Assembly (NCBI RefSeq): GCF_000373765.1
Contig: NZ_KB892393.1
Span: 62,001 to 126,000 of the forward strand
Reading direction: 5' to 3'
Length of the DNA stretch: 64,000 nt
From: Legionella shakespearei DSM 23087
GTDB lineage: Bacteria > Pseudomonadota > Gammaproteobacteria > Legionellales > Legionellaceae
Shown here: positions 36,474 to 46,112 of the stretch, in pieces
Layout: each line of letters starts with the position of its first letter
How positions within the stretch are numbered: the first letter of the stretch is position 1
Translations under genes and position numbers: made by a program
The notes under the pieces: generated by a model
Told to the model about the DNA's origin: nothing
The model's database searches: none
The model's input: the letters and a program-made list of their open reading frames with translations, nothing else

Positions 36474-37988
36474 TTGTCAAATTTTAGTAGACTGTTAAAC
36501 CCTCTATATTCACAGGCAATACTATTGAAATCTAAGTTATTCATAATAAAAATTTTTTTATTTTGCTGCTTGATCTTTAATGGCATTTCTAATGCATCAA
36601 TTGCTAGTGAAGCACCTGATGTCTGGGATGTATTGCGTAGTGAATTTATGATAAGTCATGAAGTCAATCGTCCTGAGGTCCAGGAACAAATCCGATGGTT
36701 AGCTGCTCACCCCAGTTATCTGCAGAAAGTGAGTCGTCAGTCAGAACCTTACATTTATCACATCGTTGGTGAAATTAAAAGACGTCATCTTCCTGGCGAA
36801 CTGGCCTTGCTGCCGATGATAGAAAGTGCTTATGATCCTTTTGCCTATTCAGGAGTAGGTGCCGCAGGCCTATGGCAATTAATGCCGGGGACCGGAACCG
36901 ATTTAGGCTTGAAGCAGGATTGGTGGTTTGATGGCAGACGCAGTATCAGACCGTCTACAGATGCGGCCTTAAATTACCTGGTTTATCTGAACAGATTCTT
37001 TGAGGGTAATTGGATACTGGCAATAGCTGCCTATGACGCAGGAGAAGGTACTGTATCCCGTTCGATTAAATCGACGACTCGCCCTAGTCGTGCTGTAGAT
37101 TTCTGGAATATCCCTCTTCCGGCAGAAACAAAAGCATACATTCCACGCTTGTTGGCTTTGGCAGAAGTTATAAATAATCCTGCTCGTTATAAAATTGATT
37201 TACCCAATATCCCTTATTTGCCTTATTTTGAGGAAGTAAATATTGGCAGCCAAATTGATTTAAATCATGCAGCAAAGCTTGCAGGTATCAGTTACAAAGA
37301 GTTAATTAAGTTAAATCCCGGCTATAATCGATGGACAACAGCGCCTTACAAGCCCTTTAAATTATTAATCCCTGCTGAAAAAGTACAACGCTTTAACTTA
37401 AACCTGTCGAATGTACCAGAGGAAGATCGGATTAGCTTCACCAAGCATCAGGTAAAACATGGGGATAGCCTTGATACTATAGCGACAAAATATCACACCA
37501 CCGTGAGTTTAATTAAACAATTAAACCAGCTTAAAACGAATCATGTGAAGCCCAACCAGTCCATTTTAATTCCTAACAGTAAAAATACCTCTGTCGTGGC
37601 CAAAAGCGAGACGCCAAAGATGACAGCTTCAGCAGCGCCGGTATCAGCAACACCGCTGTTAAAACCATTAACTGCGGCAAGAAATCACCGCGTCATTCAC
37701 ATAGTGCAAAATAACGAAAACTACAAAAAAATTCAGCAAACCTATGGCGTCAGCGCAAAAGACATTCAGCTGTGGAATAAACTGGATATAAATAAGCCTT
37801 TACGAAAAGGCCAGCAACTCATCATATGGAAACGGGTAAAAGAACCCATCCAATATGTGGTAAAATCTGGCGACAGTCTGAGCGCTATAGCCAGACTTCA
37901 TCAAACTAAAGTTCACAAGATTCTTGAATTAAATCCCTCGCTAAAGGGCAGAGCGTTGCAGCCGGGGCAAAAAATATTGATAGGATAG
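36474..37988 (+). CDS. mltD: Membrane-bound lytic transglycosylase D with LysM repeats
   Basis: MltD cleaves the glycan strand of peptidoglycan, forming 1,6-anhydro ends. The 504-residue protein has an N-terminal hydrophobic export signal (about 22-42). An SLT domain (about 95-240) carries the catalytic Glu in M-I-E-S-A-Y-D-P, plus A-A-G-L-W-Q-L-M-P-G-T-G and A-Y-D-A-G-E-G. Three LysM domains follow (about 325-370, 400-445, 455-503). No in-frame ATG precedes the signal. TTG 36474 has AAGAAGG 9 bp upstream and is used here; TTG 36525 would give a cleaner signal peptide. No lipobox cysteine is evident at the expected site. E and C repeats begin shortly after the stop. Confidence 0.92.
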   Translation: MSNFSRLLNPLYSQAILLKSKLFIIKIFLFCCLIFNGISNASIASEAPDVWDVLRSEFMISHEVNRPEVQEQIRWLAAHPSYLQKVSRQSEPYIYHIVGEIKRRHLPGELALLPMIESAYDPFAYSGVGAAGLWQLMPGTGTDLGLKQDWWFDGRRSIRPSTDAALNYLVYLNRFFEGNWILAIAAYDAGEGTVSRSIKSTTRPSRAVDFWNIPLPAETKAYIPRLLALAEVINNPARYKIDLPNIPYLPYFEEVNIGSQIDLNHAAKLAGISYKELIKLNPGYNRWTTAPYKPFKLLIPAEKVQRFNLNLSNVPEEDRISFTKHQVKHGDSLDTIATKYHTTVSLIKQLNQLKTNHVKPNQSILIPNSKNTSVVAKSETPKMTASAAPVSATPLLKPLTAARNHRVIHIVQNNENYKKIQQTYGVSAKDIQLWNKLDINKPLRKGQQLIIWKRVKEPIQYVVKSGDSLSAIARLHQTKVHKILELNPSLKGRALQPGQKILIG

Positions 37989-38012
37989 ATTCATCAAGAA
38001 TCCTGGCAGAAT

Positions 38013-38334
38013 GTGTAGCCCGGTCTGCTTGCAGCCGGGATGGCAAGAACGCTGCGGGGAAAAATCTTGTGCCAATGCTTCGAGACGGCGCAAAAAAGCC
38101 GCGCCTCCTCAGCACGAACGGATTGTGCGAGTGCGAAAAAAATTATGGTGTTATTCAGAATTCATTGTAAACTCAAAATAAGGTTTTAGTTAGCTCATCC
38201 CACTCACCGACCCATTCGTGCTGAGGAGGGGTGGGAACCCCGTCTCGAAGCAGGCACCAAGGCAAAAAGTTTGTGCCAATGCTTCGAGACGGCGCAAAAA
38301 AGCCGCGCCTCCTCAGCACGAACGGATTGTGCGG
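38013..38334. repeat. E palindrome followed by one and a third inverted C units
   Basis: GTAGCCCGGTCTGCTTGCAG with CCGGGAT (38014-38040) is an E element. A full C unit in reverse orientation relative to the 15.5-kb array runs from 38076 to 38252, and a second left arm starts at 38280 and stops near 38334. The spacing of the two starts (204 bp) matches the period of the large array. The locus lies between mltD and yciB. Confidence 0.9.
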
Positions 38335-38465
38335 AGGTAAAAAGTTGCATTCCTATCCAAAACTCACATTATTTTAAGTTTATTTTGATTTTCCGGTACG
38401 AAGCTTGCAGGAGAGTGCCAAAACTTGTGTTATACTGTTATTAACTTATTAATAATTTAAATAAT

Positions 38466-39011
38466 ATGAAATTACTGTTTGATTTTTTCCCCATAGTCTT
38501 ATTTTTTATCGCGTATAAATTTTTCGATATTTATACTGCTACTGCTGTTGCCATGGCTGCATCTTTAAGTCAGGTCGCTTTTTATCGCTTGAAATTTCAG
38601 CATTATGAGAAAATGCATATAATAAGTCTGGCAATCATTATGGTGCTTGGCGGTGCCACTTTGTTTTTCCATAATCCCTTGTTTATCAAATGGAAGCCTA
38701 CAGGAGTATACTGGTTATCTGCTATAGTCTTTTTTGGCTCCAGCTATATTGGCTCGAAACCTCTGATTCAACGAATGATGGAAGCTAAAGTTAAACTTGC
38801 TCCAAGAGTCTGGCATAGGCTCAATATGGGCTGGTCTCTGTTTTTTATTTTGATGGGCGCATTAAATCTTTACATTGCTTATTATTATGATACAAATGCA
38901 TGGGTTAACTTTAAATTGTTTGGCGGAGTCGGATTTACTTTACTGTTTGTATTAATACAAGCATTCTATCTGACAAAACACATGGATGAAGGCGAACTCG
39001 AGAAGCAATAA
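38466..39011 (+). CDS. yciB: Septation/intracellular division membrane protein YciB (IspZ)
   Basis: This 181-residue inner-membrane protein has five to six hydrophobic helices and the family opening [18 protein letters not shown]. The later motifs K-P-T-G-V-Y-W and the R-V-W[11 protein letters not shown] segment are typical. Members influence cell-envelope synthesis and septation, with the mechanism unclear. It starts at ATG 38466 after an AT-rich leader and ends 38 bp before pmrA. Confidence 0.92.
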   Translation: MKLLFDFFPIVLFFIAYKFFDIYTATAVAMAASLSQVAFYRLKFQHYEKMHIISLAIIMVLGGATLFFHNPLFIKWKPTGVYWLSAIVFFGSSYIGSKPLIQRMMEAKVKLAPRVWHRLNMGWSLFFILMGALNLYIAYYYDTNAWVNFKLFGGVGFTLLFVLIQAFYLTKHMDEGELEKQ

Positions 39012-39049
39012 TAACTGAATCTGCATCCAAAAGATCAGCAGGAGCACTA

Positions 39050-39727
39050 ATGAGACTATTACTTGTTGAAGATGATGAACTACTTGGTGATGCTGTAAAA
39101 ACTGGTTTAACGCAATTTGGTTATATTGTTGACTGGCTTAAAGATGGTGAAGCAGCACGTGCCGCACTAAAATCTGAATCCTTTGAGTTAATCATTCTCG
39201 ACTTGGGGCTACCCAAAATGTCGGGTCTTGCCCTGTTGCAGAGTATCAGACATGATGGGAACCCTACTCCAGTTATCATCCTCACAGCCCGTGAATCTAT
39301 AGAAGACAGAGTTAAGGGACTGGATAGCGGTGCTGACGATTACTTGATTAAACCTTTTGATTTAAATGAATTAAGTGCACGTATCAGAGCTTTGGTAAGA
39401 CGTTCTCAAGGCCGTGCAGACTCTGTTCTGCAATACAGGAACATTACTCTTGACCCGGCGGCTCACTCCGTTTTGGTTGATGACGTAGTGGTTAATGTGC
39501 CACGCAGGGAATTCGCTTTATTGCAGAAATTACTGGAAAACAGCGGACAGGTATTATCTCGCGAACAGTTAATGCAAAGTATTTATGGCTGGGAGGAAGA
39601 CGTTGACAGTAATGCGTTGGAAGTCCATATCCATAATTTACGTAAAAAACTTAACGCCAACTTTATTCGCACCATTCGTGGTGTTGGATATATGGCTGAA
39701 AAAAATGATGGTGTCATTGCATCGTGA
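39050..39727 (+). CDS. pmrA: Response regulator PmrA (OmpR family)
   Basis: This two-component DNA-binding regulator in L. pneumophila controls many Dot/Icm effector and icm genes. The 225-residue protein has a receiver domain (1-115) with the acidic pocket E-D-D, the phospho-acceptor Asp in I-L-D-L-G-L-P (about residue 51), and the conserved Lys in L-I-K-P-F-D. An OmpR-type winged helix (about 125-218) follows, with E-V-H-I-H-N-L-R-K-K-L. The assignment to PmrA rests on the paired sensor gene and on gene order similar to L. pneumophila from memory. A QseB-type name would describe the same family. Confidence 0.82.
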   Translation: MRLLLVEDDELLGDAVKTGLTQFGYIVDWLKDGEAARAALKSESFELIILDLGLPKMSGLALLQSIRHDGNPTPVIILTARESIEDRVKGLDSGADDYLIKPFDLNELSARIRALVRRSQGRADSVLQYRNITLDPAAHSVLVDDVVVNVPRREFALLQKLLENSGQVLSREQLMQSIYGWEEDVDSNALEVHIHNLRKKLNANFIRTIRGVGYMAEKNDGVIAS

Positions 39728-41136
39728 AATCTTCTATAAGAAAATTTCTATTAATTAATCTTCTTTTAGCCATTACGATTACTACATCATTAACCGCCAT
39801 AGGTAACTATTATCTGGATCAGAAAGACATTCAGGATCACCTTGATACCTTAATGGCTATCTCTGCCCTATCCTACCAGGCTTTATTAGGCGATGATTTA
39901 CACCAAAGACCTTTAACCAAAATTCAGGATGCTCTGGAAACCATTCCACAAAAAATTAATGCTTATTATCAAAAGCGCTATTTAAATGATGAATCTCCTG
40001 AAAACTATCTCGATAAATTTAACTTTCAGGTATGGACTAACGGTGGCAAATTATTGCTTCATTCATCTACGGCACCCAAAATACCACTCACGTCAGAAAT
40101 TGATGGCTTTAGTGATAAAACACTGGCAAATCAGGATTGGCGCGTTTTTACTACTTATAACGATAAGGCTGGAGTCCGCACTGTGTTAGCGGAACGTTAT
40201 GATACGCGAAATGAATTGGGACATAGAATTGCCCAGGATGATTTGTACATCATGCTATTGACCTTTCCTTTATCAGGCTTATTGATCTGGATTATCATCG
40301 GACGAGGGTTGGATAGCCTTGATAAAGTTGCTGAAGAGGTTGCCAACAGAGCGCCGACTCACCTCGAACCGGTAGATTTGCAAGAGGTTCCAGAAGAAAT
40401 TAAGCCTGTGATTGATGAACTTAACAAGTTGTTTTATCGTCTTAAAGAAGGCTTTGAACGTGAAAAGCGTTTCGCTGCTGATGCAGCCCATGAACTGCGT
40501 ACACCGTTGGCGGCATTGAAAGCACAAGCACAGGTTGCCCTTAATTCAAATGACATAGAAGAAAAGAATCAGGCGCTGCAAAAGCTAATCGCCAGTGTGA
40601 ACCGCAGTACTCATATAGTTCAACAGTTATTGACCATGAGTCGATTAGTCCCTGAAGCGACCAGCATTCAAGATGAAGATGAAGTCAATTTAGGCAAATT
40701 GGCGCGGGAAATATTGGCCATGCTGGCCCCTTCCGCTCTGGAGAAACATATTGAACTGGAGTTTGAAAGTGATGATAAAATTCCTAAAATATACGGCAAT
40801 CCAACGGCATTGGGAATTTTGATCCGTAATCTTGTTGATAATGCCATTCGTTACTGCAATAACAATGGACGTGTTATTGTTCGTTTGTTACAGCAAAACG
40901 ATGAATTGGTTCTTGAAGTCGGCGATAATGGTCCAGGCATTCCACCCGAATTACAGGCTCGCGTTTTTGAACGCTTTTTCAGAGTGTTAGGGAATAAAAG
41001 CCCGGGAAGTGGTCTGGGGCTAGCCATAGTACAACAAATCTGCGAACTGCATGGCGGCCGGATAACTCTTGATTCACCAAAAGAAGGAACAGGCCTTATT
41101 GTAAGGGTTTTCTTACCATTAAGAACCGAATCATAA
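39724..41136 (+). CDS. pmrB: Sensor histidine kinase PmrB
   Basis: The 470-residue inner-membrane sensor starts with GTG that overlaps the pmrA stop by 4 bp (GTGA). It has TM1 (about 7-28), a periplasmic sensor region (about 30-170) and TM2 (about 175-195). A HAMP-like linker is followed by a HisKA domain with the phospho-His in D-A-A-H-E-L-R-T-P-L. The ATPase domain has the N box N-L-V-D-N-A-I-R-Y, D-N-G-P-G-I-P and G-S-G-L-G-L-A-I. All kinase motifs are intact. The pair is likely one operon. It is convergent with ruvA, separated by an F-type repeat element. Confidence 0.84.
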   Translation: MKSSIRKFLLINLLLAITITTSLTAIGNYYLDQKDIQDHLDTLMAISALSYQALLGDDLHQRPLTKIQDALETIPQKINAYYQKRYLNDESPENYLDKFNFQVWTNGGKLLLHSSTAPKIPLTSEIDGFSDKTLANQDWRVFTTYNDKAGVRTVLAERYDTRNELGHRIAQDDLYIMLLTFPLSGLLIWIIIGRGLDSLDKVAEEVANRAPTHLEPVDLQEVPEEIKPVIDELNKLFYRLKEGFEREKRFAADAAHELRTPLAALKAQAQVALNSNDIEEKNQALQKLIASVNRSTHIVQQLLTMSRLVPEATSIQDEDEVNLGKLAREILAMLAPSALEKHIELEFESDDKIPKIYGNPTALGILIRNLVDNAIRYCNNNGRVIVRLLQQNDELVLEVGDNGPGIPPELQARVFERFFRVLGNKSPGSGLGLAIVQQICELHGGRITLDSPKEGTGLIVRVFLPLRTES

Positions 41137-41144
41137 TATTAAAT

Positions 41145-41455
41145 GTAGCCTTGATGGAGTGATCCTCACCTATTCAGTAACACTCAGATCGATGCAGAAT
41201 CGCCTTCCCCTCTCCGGGGGAAGGTGCCCGACAGGGCGGATGGGGGGATCAAAAGGAGTCTTTTATCAATAAGGCATGTTGTTTTGAGCTTTTACGTTTC
41301 ATGAGTGTTTTTTTTGATCCCCCCACCCGCCCTGTCGGGCACCCTCCCCCGGAGGTGGAGGGGCTACTTACGAAGATCATCCTGTTTATTTGCATCCTTT
41401 TTACAGGGTTAAAATAGGTGAGGAGCACTCAGAACGACAGCGTAATCAAGGCTAC
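41145..41455. repeat. F-type repeat element, long form (311 bp)
   Basis: It starts GTAGCCTTGAT (41145) and ends AATCAAGGCTAC (41455), so the termini are inverted repeats. Inside is a nested palindrome (GGTGCCCGACAGGGCGG ... CCGCCCTGTCGGGCACC with GGGGGGATC arms). The right 80 bp match those of the 10878-11219 element, while the inner palindrome does not. It occupies the entire gap between the convergent pmrB and ruvA genes. Confidence 0.87.
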
Positions 41456-41487
41456 GGTTAATATATTAGAACCCCATGAATTGTTGT

Positions 41488-42090
41488 CTATCGCGAAGAC
41501 AAAAGCTGTAGTGCTTCGCGTATTAATTGTTCGCAGCTTTTGATTCCATCGTCAATTTTATTCACTACTTTCAACGCTTCTTGTGGTTTATATCCTAAAG
41601 CCTCTAAAGCGCTTATTGCTTCATCCTGGCTGTTACGAATTAAAGGGCTTTGTCTGTGTGACGATTCGGCTGCTGCCTCGCCAAATTGTTTAATGCTGTC
41701 GCGCATTTCAACAACCAAACGCTCCGCCGTTTTCTTGCCTATGCCAGGTAATTTAGTCAATAAGGCTGCATTTTCCTGGTGGATGCATTGGATGAATTCA
41801 TCAGGAGAAATACTGGAAAGAATGGCCATAGCCATTTTAGGCCCTACACCATTGACTTTGATTAATGCTCTGAATAAGGCTCTTTCCTGCTTGTCCAGAA
41901 AGCCATAAAGCAATAAGGCATCTTCACGGACTACAGTATGAATGTGCAGGCCAACAGGCTTATTATGGCTTTCTAATTGGAAGAAAGTATTTAATGAAGT
42001 TTCAACATCATAACCCACCCCATTCACATCAAGCACTAACCTTCCGGGTTGATGTTTATCAACAATAGTGCCATTTAACCAACCGATCAT
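41488..42090 (-). CDS. ruvA: Holliday junction DNA-binding protein RuvA
   Basis: RuvA binds four-way junctions and loads RuvB for branch migration. The 200-residue protein has the N-terminal OB fold (1-62), two helix-hairpin-helix motifs ([12 protein letters not shown] and [12 protein letters not shown]) and the flexible linker. The C-terminal RuvB-binding domain has [11 protein letters not shown]. Its start overlaps the ruvC stop by 4 bp. ruvB does not follow; the next DNA is a repeat element and then the convergent pmrB. Confidence 0.96.
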   Translation of the reverse strand: MIGWLNGTIVDKHQPGRLVLDVNGVGYDVETSLNTFFQLESHNKPVGLHIHTVVREDALLLYGFLDKQERALFRALIKVNGVGPKMAMAILSSISPDEFIQCIHQENAALLTKLPGIGKKTAERLVVEMRDSIKQFGEAAAESSHRQSPLIRNSQDEAISALEALGYKPQEALKVVNKIDDGIKSCEQLIREALQLLSSR

Positions 42091-42611
42091 CGCGTTCTCC
42101 TTCCCCTGCTGTATCCTTGTTTTCCTGCCAAAGAAGCCAGGCCATTGCGCATATGGCTATGACAAATAGCTATGGCCAAAGCGTCCGCAGCATCATTTTG
42201 TGGTGAACTGTTAAGCATCAGCAAATGAACAACCATGTGATTCACCTGATCTTTTTCAGCAGCGCCATACCCCACAACCGTCTGCTTCACCTGACGCGCA
42301 GAGTATTCACTTACCTTGATACGGTGTGAAGCCGCTGCGACCATTGCAACACCACGCGCCTGGCCTAATTTCAAAGCAGAATTAGGATTCTGATGCATAA
42401 AGACTTGCTCAATAGCTACTTCGTCGGGCGAGTAATGATCCATCAATTCACAGATGCCGTCATATATCTGTAATAATTTGGCACTTAACTCCGCATCTGG
42501 CGAAGTACGGATACACCCACTGTCTATGTATTCAATTTTACGGTTTGTTTCTTTTATCAAACCGTATCCGGTAATCCGTGAACCTGGGTCTATCCCTAAG
42601 ATAATAGTCAT
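42087..42611 (-). CDS. ruvC: Holliday junction endonuclease RuvC
   Basis: RuvC is a homodimeric resolvase of Holliday junctions with an RNase H fold. The 174-residue protein shows the catalytic acids in L-G-I-D-P-G (Asp7), A-I-E-Q-V-F (Glu) and D-A-A-D-A-L-A-I-A (Asp pair). Length is standard. Its start overlaps the yebC stop (TAATG), and it overlaps ruvA, so the operon is yebC-ruvC-ruvA. Confidence 0.97.
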   Translation of the reverse strand: MTIILGIDPGSRITGYGLIKETNRKIEYIDSGCIRTSPDAELSAKLLQIYDGICELMDHYSPDEVAIEQVFMHQNPNSALKLGQARGVAMVAAASHRIKVSEYSARQVKQTVVGYGAAEKDQVNHMVVHLLMLNSSPQNDAADALAIAICHSHMRNGLASLAGKQGYSRGRRTR

Positions 42612-43354
42612 TAATTCATTGATTCTAATAAGCTTTCAGAAAATTCTGCATTATAATAAACTTCCTGAACATCATCCAAATCCTCAAGCATATCGATGAG
42701 TTTGATTAATGAGTCCGCAGTTTCATCATCGACCGCAATCAAAGTCTGGGCACGCATGGTCAAATGCGATTGTTCTACAGCAAGACCTGCATCCTGTAAT
42801 GCATTTAAAACAGCATGATAAGATTCTACGGGAGTAATGATTTCAATTTGGTCTTCATCCACCGAAACATCAGAAGCGCCAGCATCTATAGCAACTTCCA
42901 TCACCTGATCTTCAGATTGGCCAGCGGTCATCAGGATTTCACCCTGATTAGAGAACAAATAGGATACAGAGCCATCAGTCCCCAGATTACCACCATTTTT
43001 TGTAAAGGCATGGCGCACGTCAGAAACAGTTCTGTTTTTATTGTCAGACAGGCAATCAACCAAAACAGCAATTCCACCTGGACCATAACCTTCATAGCGC
43101 ATAGCAACCATAGCATCTCCATCCAGGCCGCCGACTCCGCGCTTCACTGCATTGTCTATGGTATCGCGTTTCATGTTGTTGCTCAGAGCCTTTTTTACCG
43201 CATCACGCAGCCGAGGATTTGTTGACTCATCACCGCCGCCCATGCGGGCAGCTACTGTAATTTCACGAATTAATTTGGTAAATATTTTCCCGCGTTTGGC
43301 ATCTTGAACCCCCTTACGGAATTTTATATTTGCCCACTTACTATGACCTGCCAT
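42611..43354 (-). CDS. yebC: YebC/PmpR (TACO1-like) protein
   Basis: YebC-family proteins were described as transcription regulators and more recently as factors that help ribosomes on difficult sequences. The 247-residue protein opens with the signature [11 protein letters not shown]. It has the family motifs [14 protein letters not shown] and [11 protein letters not shown] chose ATG 43354 after GAGG; a GTG one codon earlier is less likely. It heads the yebC-ruvC-ruvA operon and diverges from hmgA. Confidence 0.95.
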   Translation of the reverse strand: MAGHSKWANIKFRKGVQDAKRGKIFTKLIREITVAARMGGGDESTNPRLRDAVKKALSNNMKRDTIDNAVKRGVGGLDGDAMVAMRYEGYGPGGIAVLVDCLSDNKNRTVSDVRHAFTKNGGNLGTDGSVSYLFSNQGEILMTAGQSEDQVMEVAIDAGASDVSVDEDQIEIITPVESYHAVLNALQDAGLAVEQSHLTMRAQTLIAVDDETADSLIKLIDMLEDLDDVQEVYYNAEFSESLLESMN

Positions 43355-43504
43355 CACATCACCTCATACTCAATTTGTAATTACCCCAATTATACCTTGC
43401 TCCCGCATTAAAAAGAACGCCCTAAACCCATTTCGCACTCGACAATTTTAAGTTTTATAGACTATGCTAGCCAGATCCGCGAAATTTTTTAAAGGAGATG
43501 AACA

Positions 43505-44755
43505 GTGTATTTGCAAGGATTTGGTAATTATCATCACAGTGAGGCAGTAGCTGGTGCCTTACCTAATAATCAAAATTCACCACAGCACTGTAATTTAGGT
43601 CTTTATGCCGAACAATTAAGCGGTACTGCCTTTACTCGGCCCCGACATAATAATCTTCACAGCTGGCTTTACAGGATTCTTCCTTCCGTGGCTCAGGGCA
43701 GTTATTATCCATACGAAAAAATGATAAGCCATCCTTATCATAAAGAACAATCACCCAATCCATTACGCTGGTCTCCTGTGTATTCGAGTTCACAAATTGA
43801 ATGTACTTTTGTTGATGGATTATTTCATGTGGCAGGAACAGAAACAGTTCAAGCCTATACTTATGCATGCAATCATTCCATGACCCATCAGTATTTTGCC
43901 AATAATGATGGGGAAATGCTTTTTGTGCCTTATCATGGGGAAATTAATTTGCACACTGAATTCGGAAAGCTCAACCTTTGTCCTGGCACAATTGCAGTGA
44001 TTCCTCGCGGAGTGAAATTCAGAGTAGAAGTAATTGGGAAAGAAGCTAAAGGCTATCTGTGTGAAAACAGCGGTAATCCCTTAACCTTGCCCCAGCTTGG
44101 GCCAATAGGTGCTAATGGATTGGCGAATCCCCGTCATTTTAATTATCCGGTAGCATCATTCGAAAAAACCAGTGCTGAGTGTACTATAGTCTGCAAACAC
44201 CAAAACAAATTATGGTTTTCTGTCAGCGATCATTCTCCCTTGAATGTTGTTGCATGGCATGGCAATTATGCACCTTACAGTTACGATCTCTCGCTGTTTA
44301 ATACGATTAATACCGTAAGCTTTGATCATCCGGATCCGTCTATATTTACCGTACTTACATCAGAAAGCGATACTCCGGGAGTCGCCAATCTGGATTTTGT
44401 TATTTTCCCCCCCAGATGGATGGTAGCGGAACATACATTCAGACCTCCTTATTTTCATCGCAATTACATGAACGAGTTAATGGGTCTAATACGAGGTGAG
44501 TACGATGCCAAAAAAGAGGGTTTTACTCCGGGCGGTATCAGTATCCATAATTGCATGATACCTCATGGCCCTGATCACAACTCTTATGAAAAGGCTGCGG
44601 AAAAGGAATTAAAGCCTGAATATTACGATGCCCTGGCATTTATGTTTGAAACCAGAGGACTATGGCAAGTGACAGAACAGGCAAGGCATAATCCTGCTTT
44701 TCAGGGGGATTATATTAATTGCTGGAAGGGTTTTAAAGCTAATTTTAAGGGGTAG
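43505..44755 (+). CDS. hmgA: Homogentisate 1,2-dioxygenase
   Basis: It opens the aromatic ring of homogentisate to maleylacetoacetate in Phe/Tyr degradation. In Legionella its activity limits formation of the brown homogentisate pigment. The 416-residue protein has Y-L-Q-G-F-G-N-Y-H at its start. The iron-binding region [19 protein letters not shown] is followed by N-E-L-M-G-L-I, and P-H-G-P-D near residue 360 completes the site. The start is GTG 43505 with AAAGGAG 7 bp upstream. The next aromatic-pathway genes (fahA, maiA) are not adjacent. Confidence 0.95.
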   Translation: MYLQGFGNYHHSEAVAGALPNNQNSPQHCNLGLYAEQLSGTAFTRPRHNNLHSWLYRILPSVAQGSYYPYEKMISHPYHKEQSPNPLRWSPVYSSSQIECTFVDGLFHVAGTETVQAYTYACNHSMTHQYFANNDGEMLFVPYHGEINLHTEFGKLNLCPGTIAVIPRGVKFRVEVIGKEAKGYLCENSGNPLTLPQLGPIGANGLANPRHFNYPVASFEKTSAECTIVCKHQNKLWFSVSDHSPLNVVAWHGNYAPYSYDLSLFNTINTVSFDHPDPSIFTVLTSESDTPGVANLDFVIFPPRWMVAEHTFRPPYFHRNYMNELMGLIRGEYDAKKEGFTPGGISIHNCMIPHGPDHNSYEKAAEKELKPEYYDALAFMFETRGLWQVTEQARHNPAFQGDYINCWKGFKANFKG

Positions 44756-44768
44756 TGTAACCAGTTCC

Positions 44769-44870
44769 CGTCGTCCTGAGCGCGTCTTTTTGCGCGAAGG
44801 ATCTCCTAATACTGGCACCGTGCCGCTTTTCGGGAGATCCTTCGCGCAAAAAGACGCGCTCAGGACGACG
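44769..44870. repeat. A-type palindrome (complete)
   Basis: CGTCGTCCTGAGCGCGTCTT and its continuation to 44806 is a 38-bp arm whose exact reverse complement lies at 44833-44870, around a 26-bp centre containing ACTGGCACCGTGCCGC. It begins 13 bp after the hmgA stop, between hmgA and rpoS. Complete copies also occur at 49957, 56761 and 61362, and a half copy near 2493. Confidence 0.95.
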
Positions 44871-44911
44871 TAGTTCTACGACATGGTTCTACAATGTGGT
44901 TTTGGGAATGG

Positions 44912-44939
44912 GTAGCCCGGTTGCTTGCAACCGGGCTAC
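44912..44939. repeat. E-type perfect palindrome, possible rpoS terminator
   Basis: GTAGCCCGGTTGC and GCAACCGGGCTAC form a perfect 13-bp stem around TT, ending 7 bp beyond the rpoS stop on the minus strand. It belongs to the E repeat family and is placed where a terminator for rpoS is expected. No T-run follows. Confidence 0.75.
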
Positions 44940-44946
44940 GAAAGGT

Positions 44947-45975
44947 TTAGAACAGATCTTCCTGGGTTAAGCCTACTCGTTCCAATAGCGATCTCAGAGT
45001 CTTCAAAGCCTCAACCTGAATCTGTCGCACTCGTTCACGAGTTAAATCAATTTCTTTACCTACATCTTCCAGAGTCGCCTTTTCAAAGCCTCTCAGCCCA
45101 AAGCGTCTTGCAATCACTTGCTGCTGATTTTCTGTTAGCTTGTCTAACAGAGACTCTATATGCAAACGCAGATTTTCATTCGTTAATAATTCAGCAGGAT
45201 TAACGCTGTTTTCATCTGCTATGGTATCCAAAAGTGATTTGGTTTCATCATAACCGATTGGCGTATCAACCGAGGTGATTTTGTCATTTAGCCCCAGAAG
45301 CTTTTGTACGTCCTCCAAGGGTTTATCAACCATTTCGGCAATTTCTTCCGGAGAAGGCTCGTGATCCAGCTTTTGGGTTAATTGGCGCGCCGCACGCAGG
45401 TATACATTAAGCTCTTTGACCACATGAATTGGCAAACGAATAGTTCTCGTCTGGTTCATAATAGCCCGTTCTATGGTTTGGCGTATCCACCAGGTGGCAT
45501 AAGTTGAAAATCTGAAGCCGCGTTTGGGATCAAATTTTTCTACAGATTTCATCAAGCCCAGATTGCCCTCTTCAATCAAATCAAGTAAGGGCAAGCCACG
45601 ATTCAGATAACGGCGGGAAATTTTAACGACCAGGCGCAAATTGGATTCGATCATTTTTTTACGTGCAGCCACATCACCCTTAAGGGCAAGTGTCGCGTAA
45701 TGAACTTCCTCCTCAGCACTCAGCAATGGCGAAAACCCGATTTCACTCAAATAAAGTTGGGTCGCATCCATAGCCTTAGCTATATTCTTGCCTCGATGGA
45801 AAGAAGGAAAGGCAACATCATCAGCGAAATCAGGAAAGTCACCGAGCTCTTCATCTTCTGATTTGTCGACAACCGAATCCATATCTTCTTCGATTAATAA
45901 CGATTCATCATCAGGCTCAGCCCATTCTTCATCCTTGATTTCAGTCTCTTTAATTGGCTCGTCTTCCTCATGCAT
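44947..45975 (-). CDS. rpoS: RNA polymerase sigma factor RpoS
   Basis: RpoS is the stationary-phase sigma factor; in Legionella it influences the switch to the transmissive phase. The 342-residue product has an acidic N-terminus and sigma region 1.2 ([11 protein letters not shown]). Region 2 holds the core-binding and promoter-melting segment N-L-R-L-V-V-K-I ... T-Y-A-T-W-W-I-R-Q. Regions 3 and 4 follow, the latter ending [15 protein letters not shown] chose ATG 45975 because AGGTGAT lies just upstream; ATG 46026 would add 17 residues. It follows nlpD, and the rpoS promoter in other species lies within nlpD. Confidence 0.95.
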   Translation of the reverse strand: MHEEDEPIKETEIKDEEWAEPDDESLLIEEDMDSVVDKSEDEELGDFPDFADDVAFPSFHRGKNIAKAMDATQLYLSEIGFSPLLSAEEEVHYATLALKGDVAARKKMIESNLRLVVKISRRYLNRGLPLLDLIEEGNLGLMKSVEKFDPKRGFRFSTYATWWIRQTIERAIMNQTRTIRLPIHVVKELNVYLRAARQLTQKLDHEPSPEEIAEMVDKPLEDVQKLLGLNDKITSVDTPIGYDETKSLLDTIADENSVNPAELLTNENLRLHIESLLDKLTENQQQVIARRFGLRGFEKATLEDVGKEIDLTRERVRQIQVEALKTLRSLLERVGLTQEDLF

Positions 45976-46112
45976 TGTATCACCTATAATGTTTAGCCTG
46001 CCGTTAAAGGTTTCAAGTGGTGTCATCTTTTCTGTTTTAGATCATCAGATTAAATACCAACCACCCACTCTTTCCCAACATGTCTATTGTTGCTATAACT
46101 ACAAGTTATATG

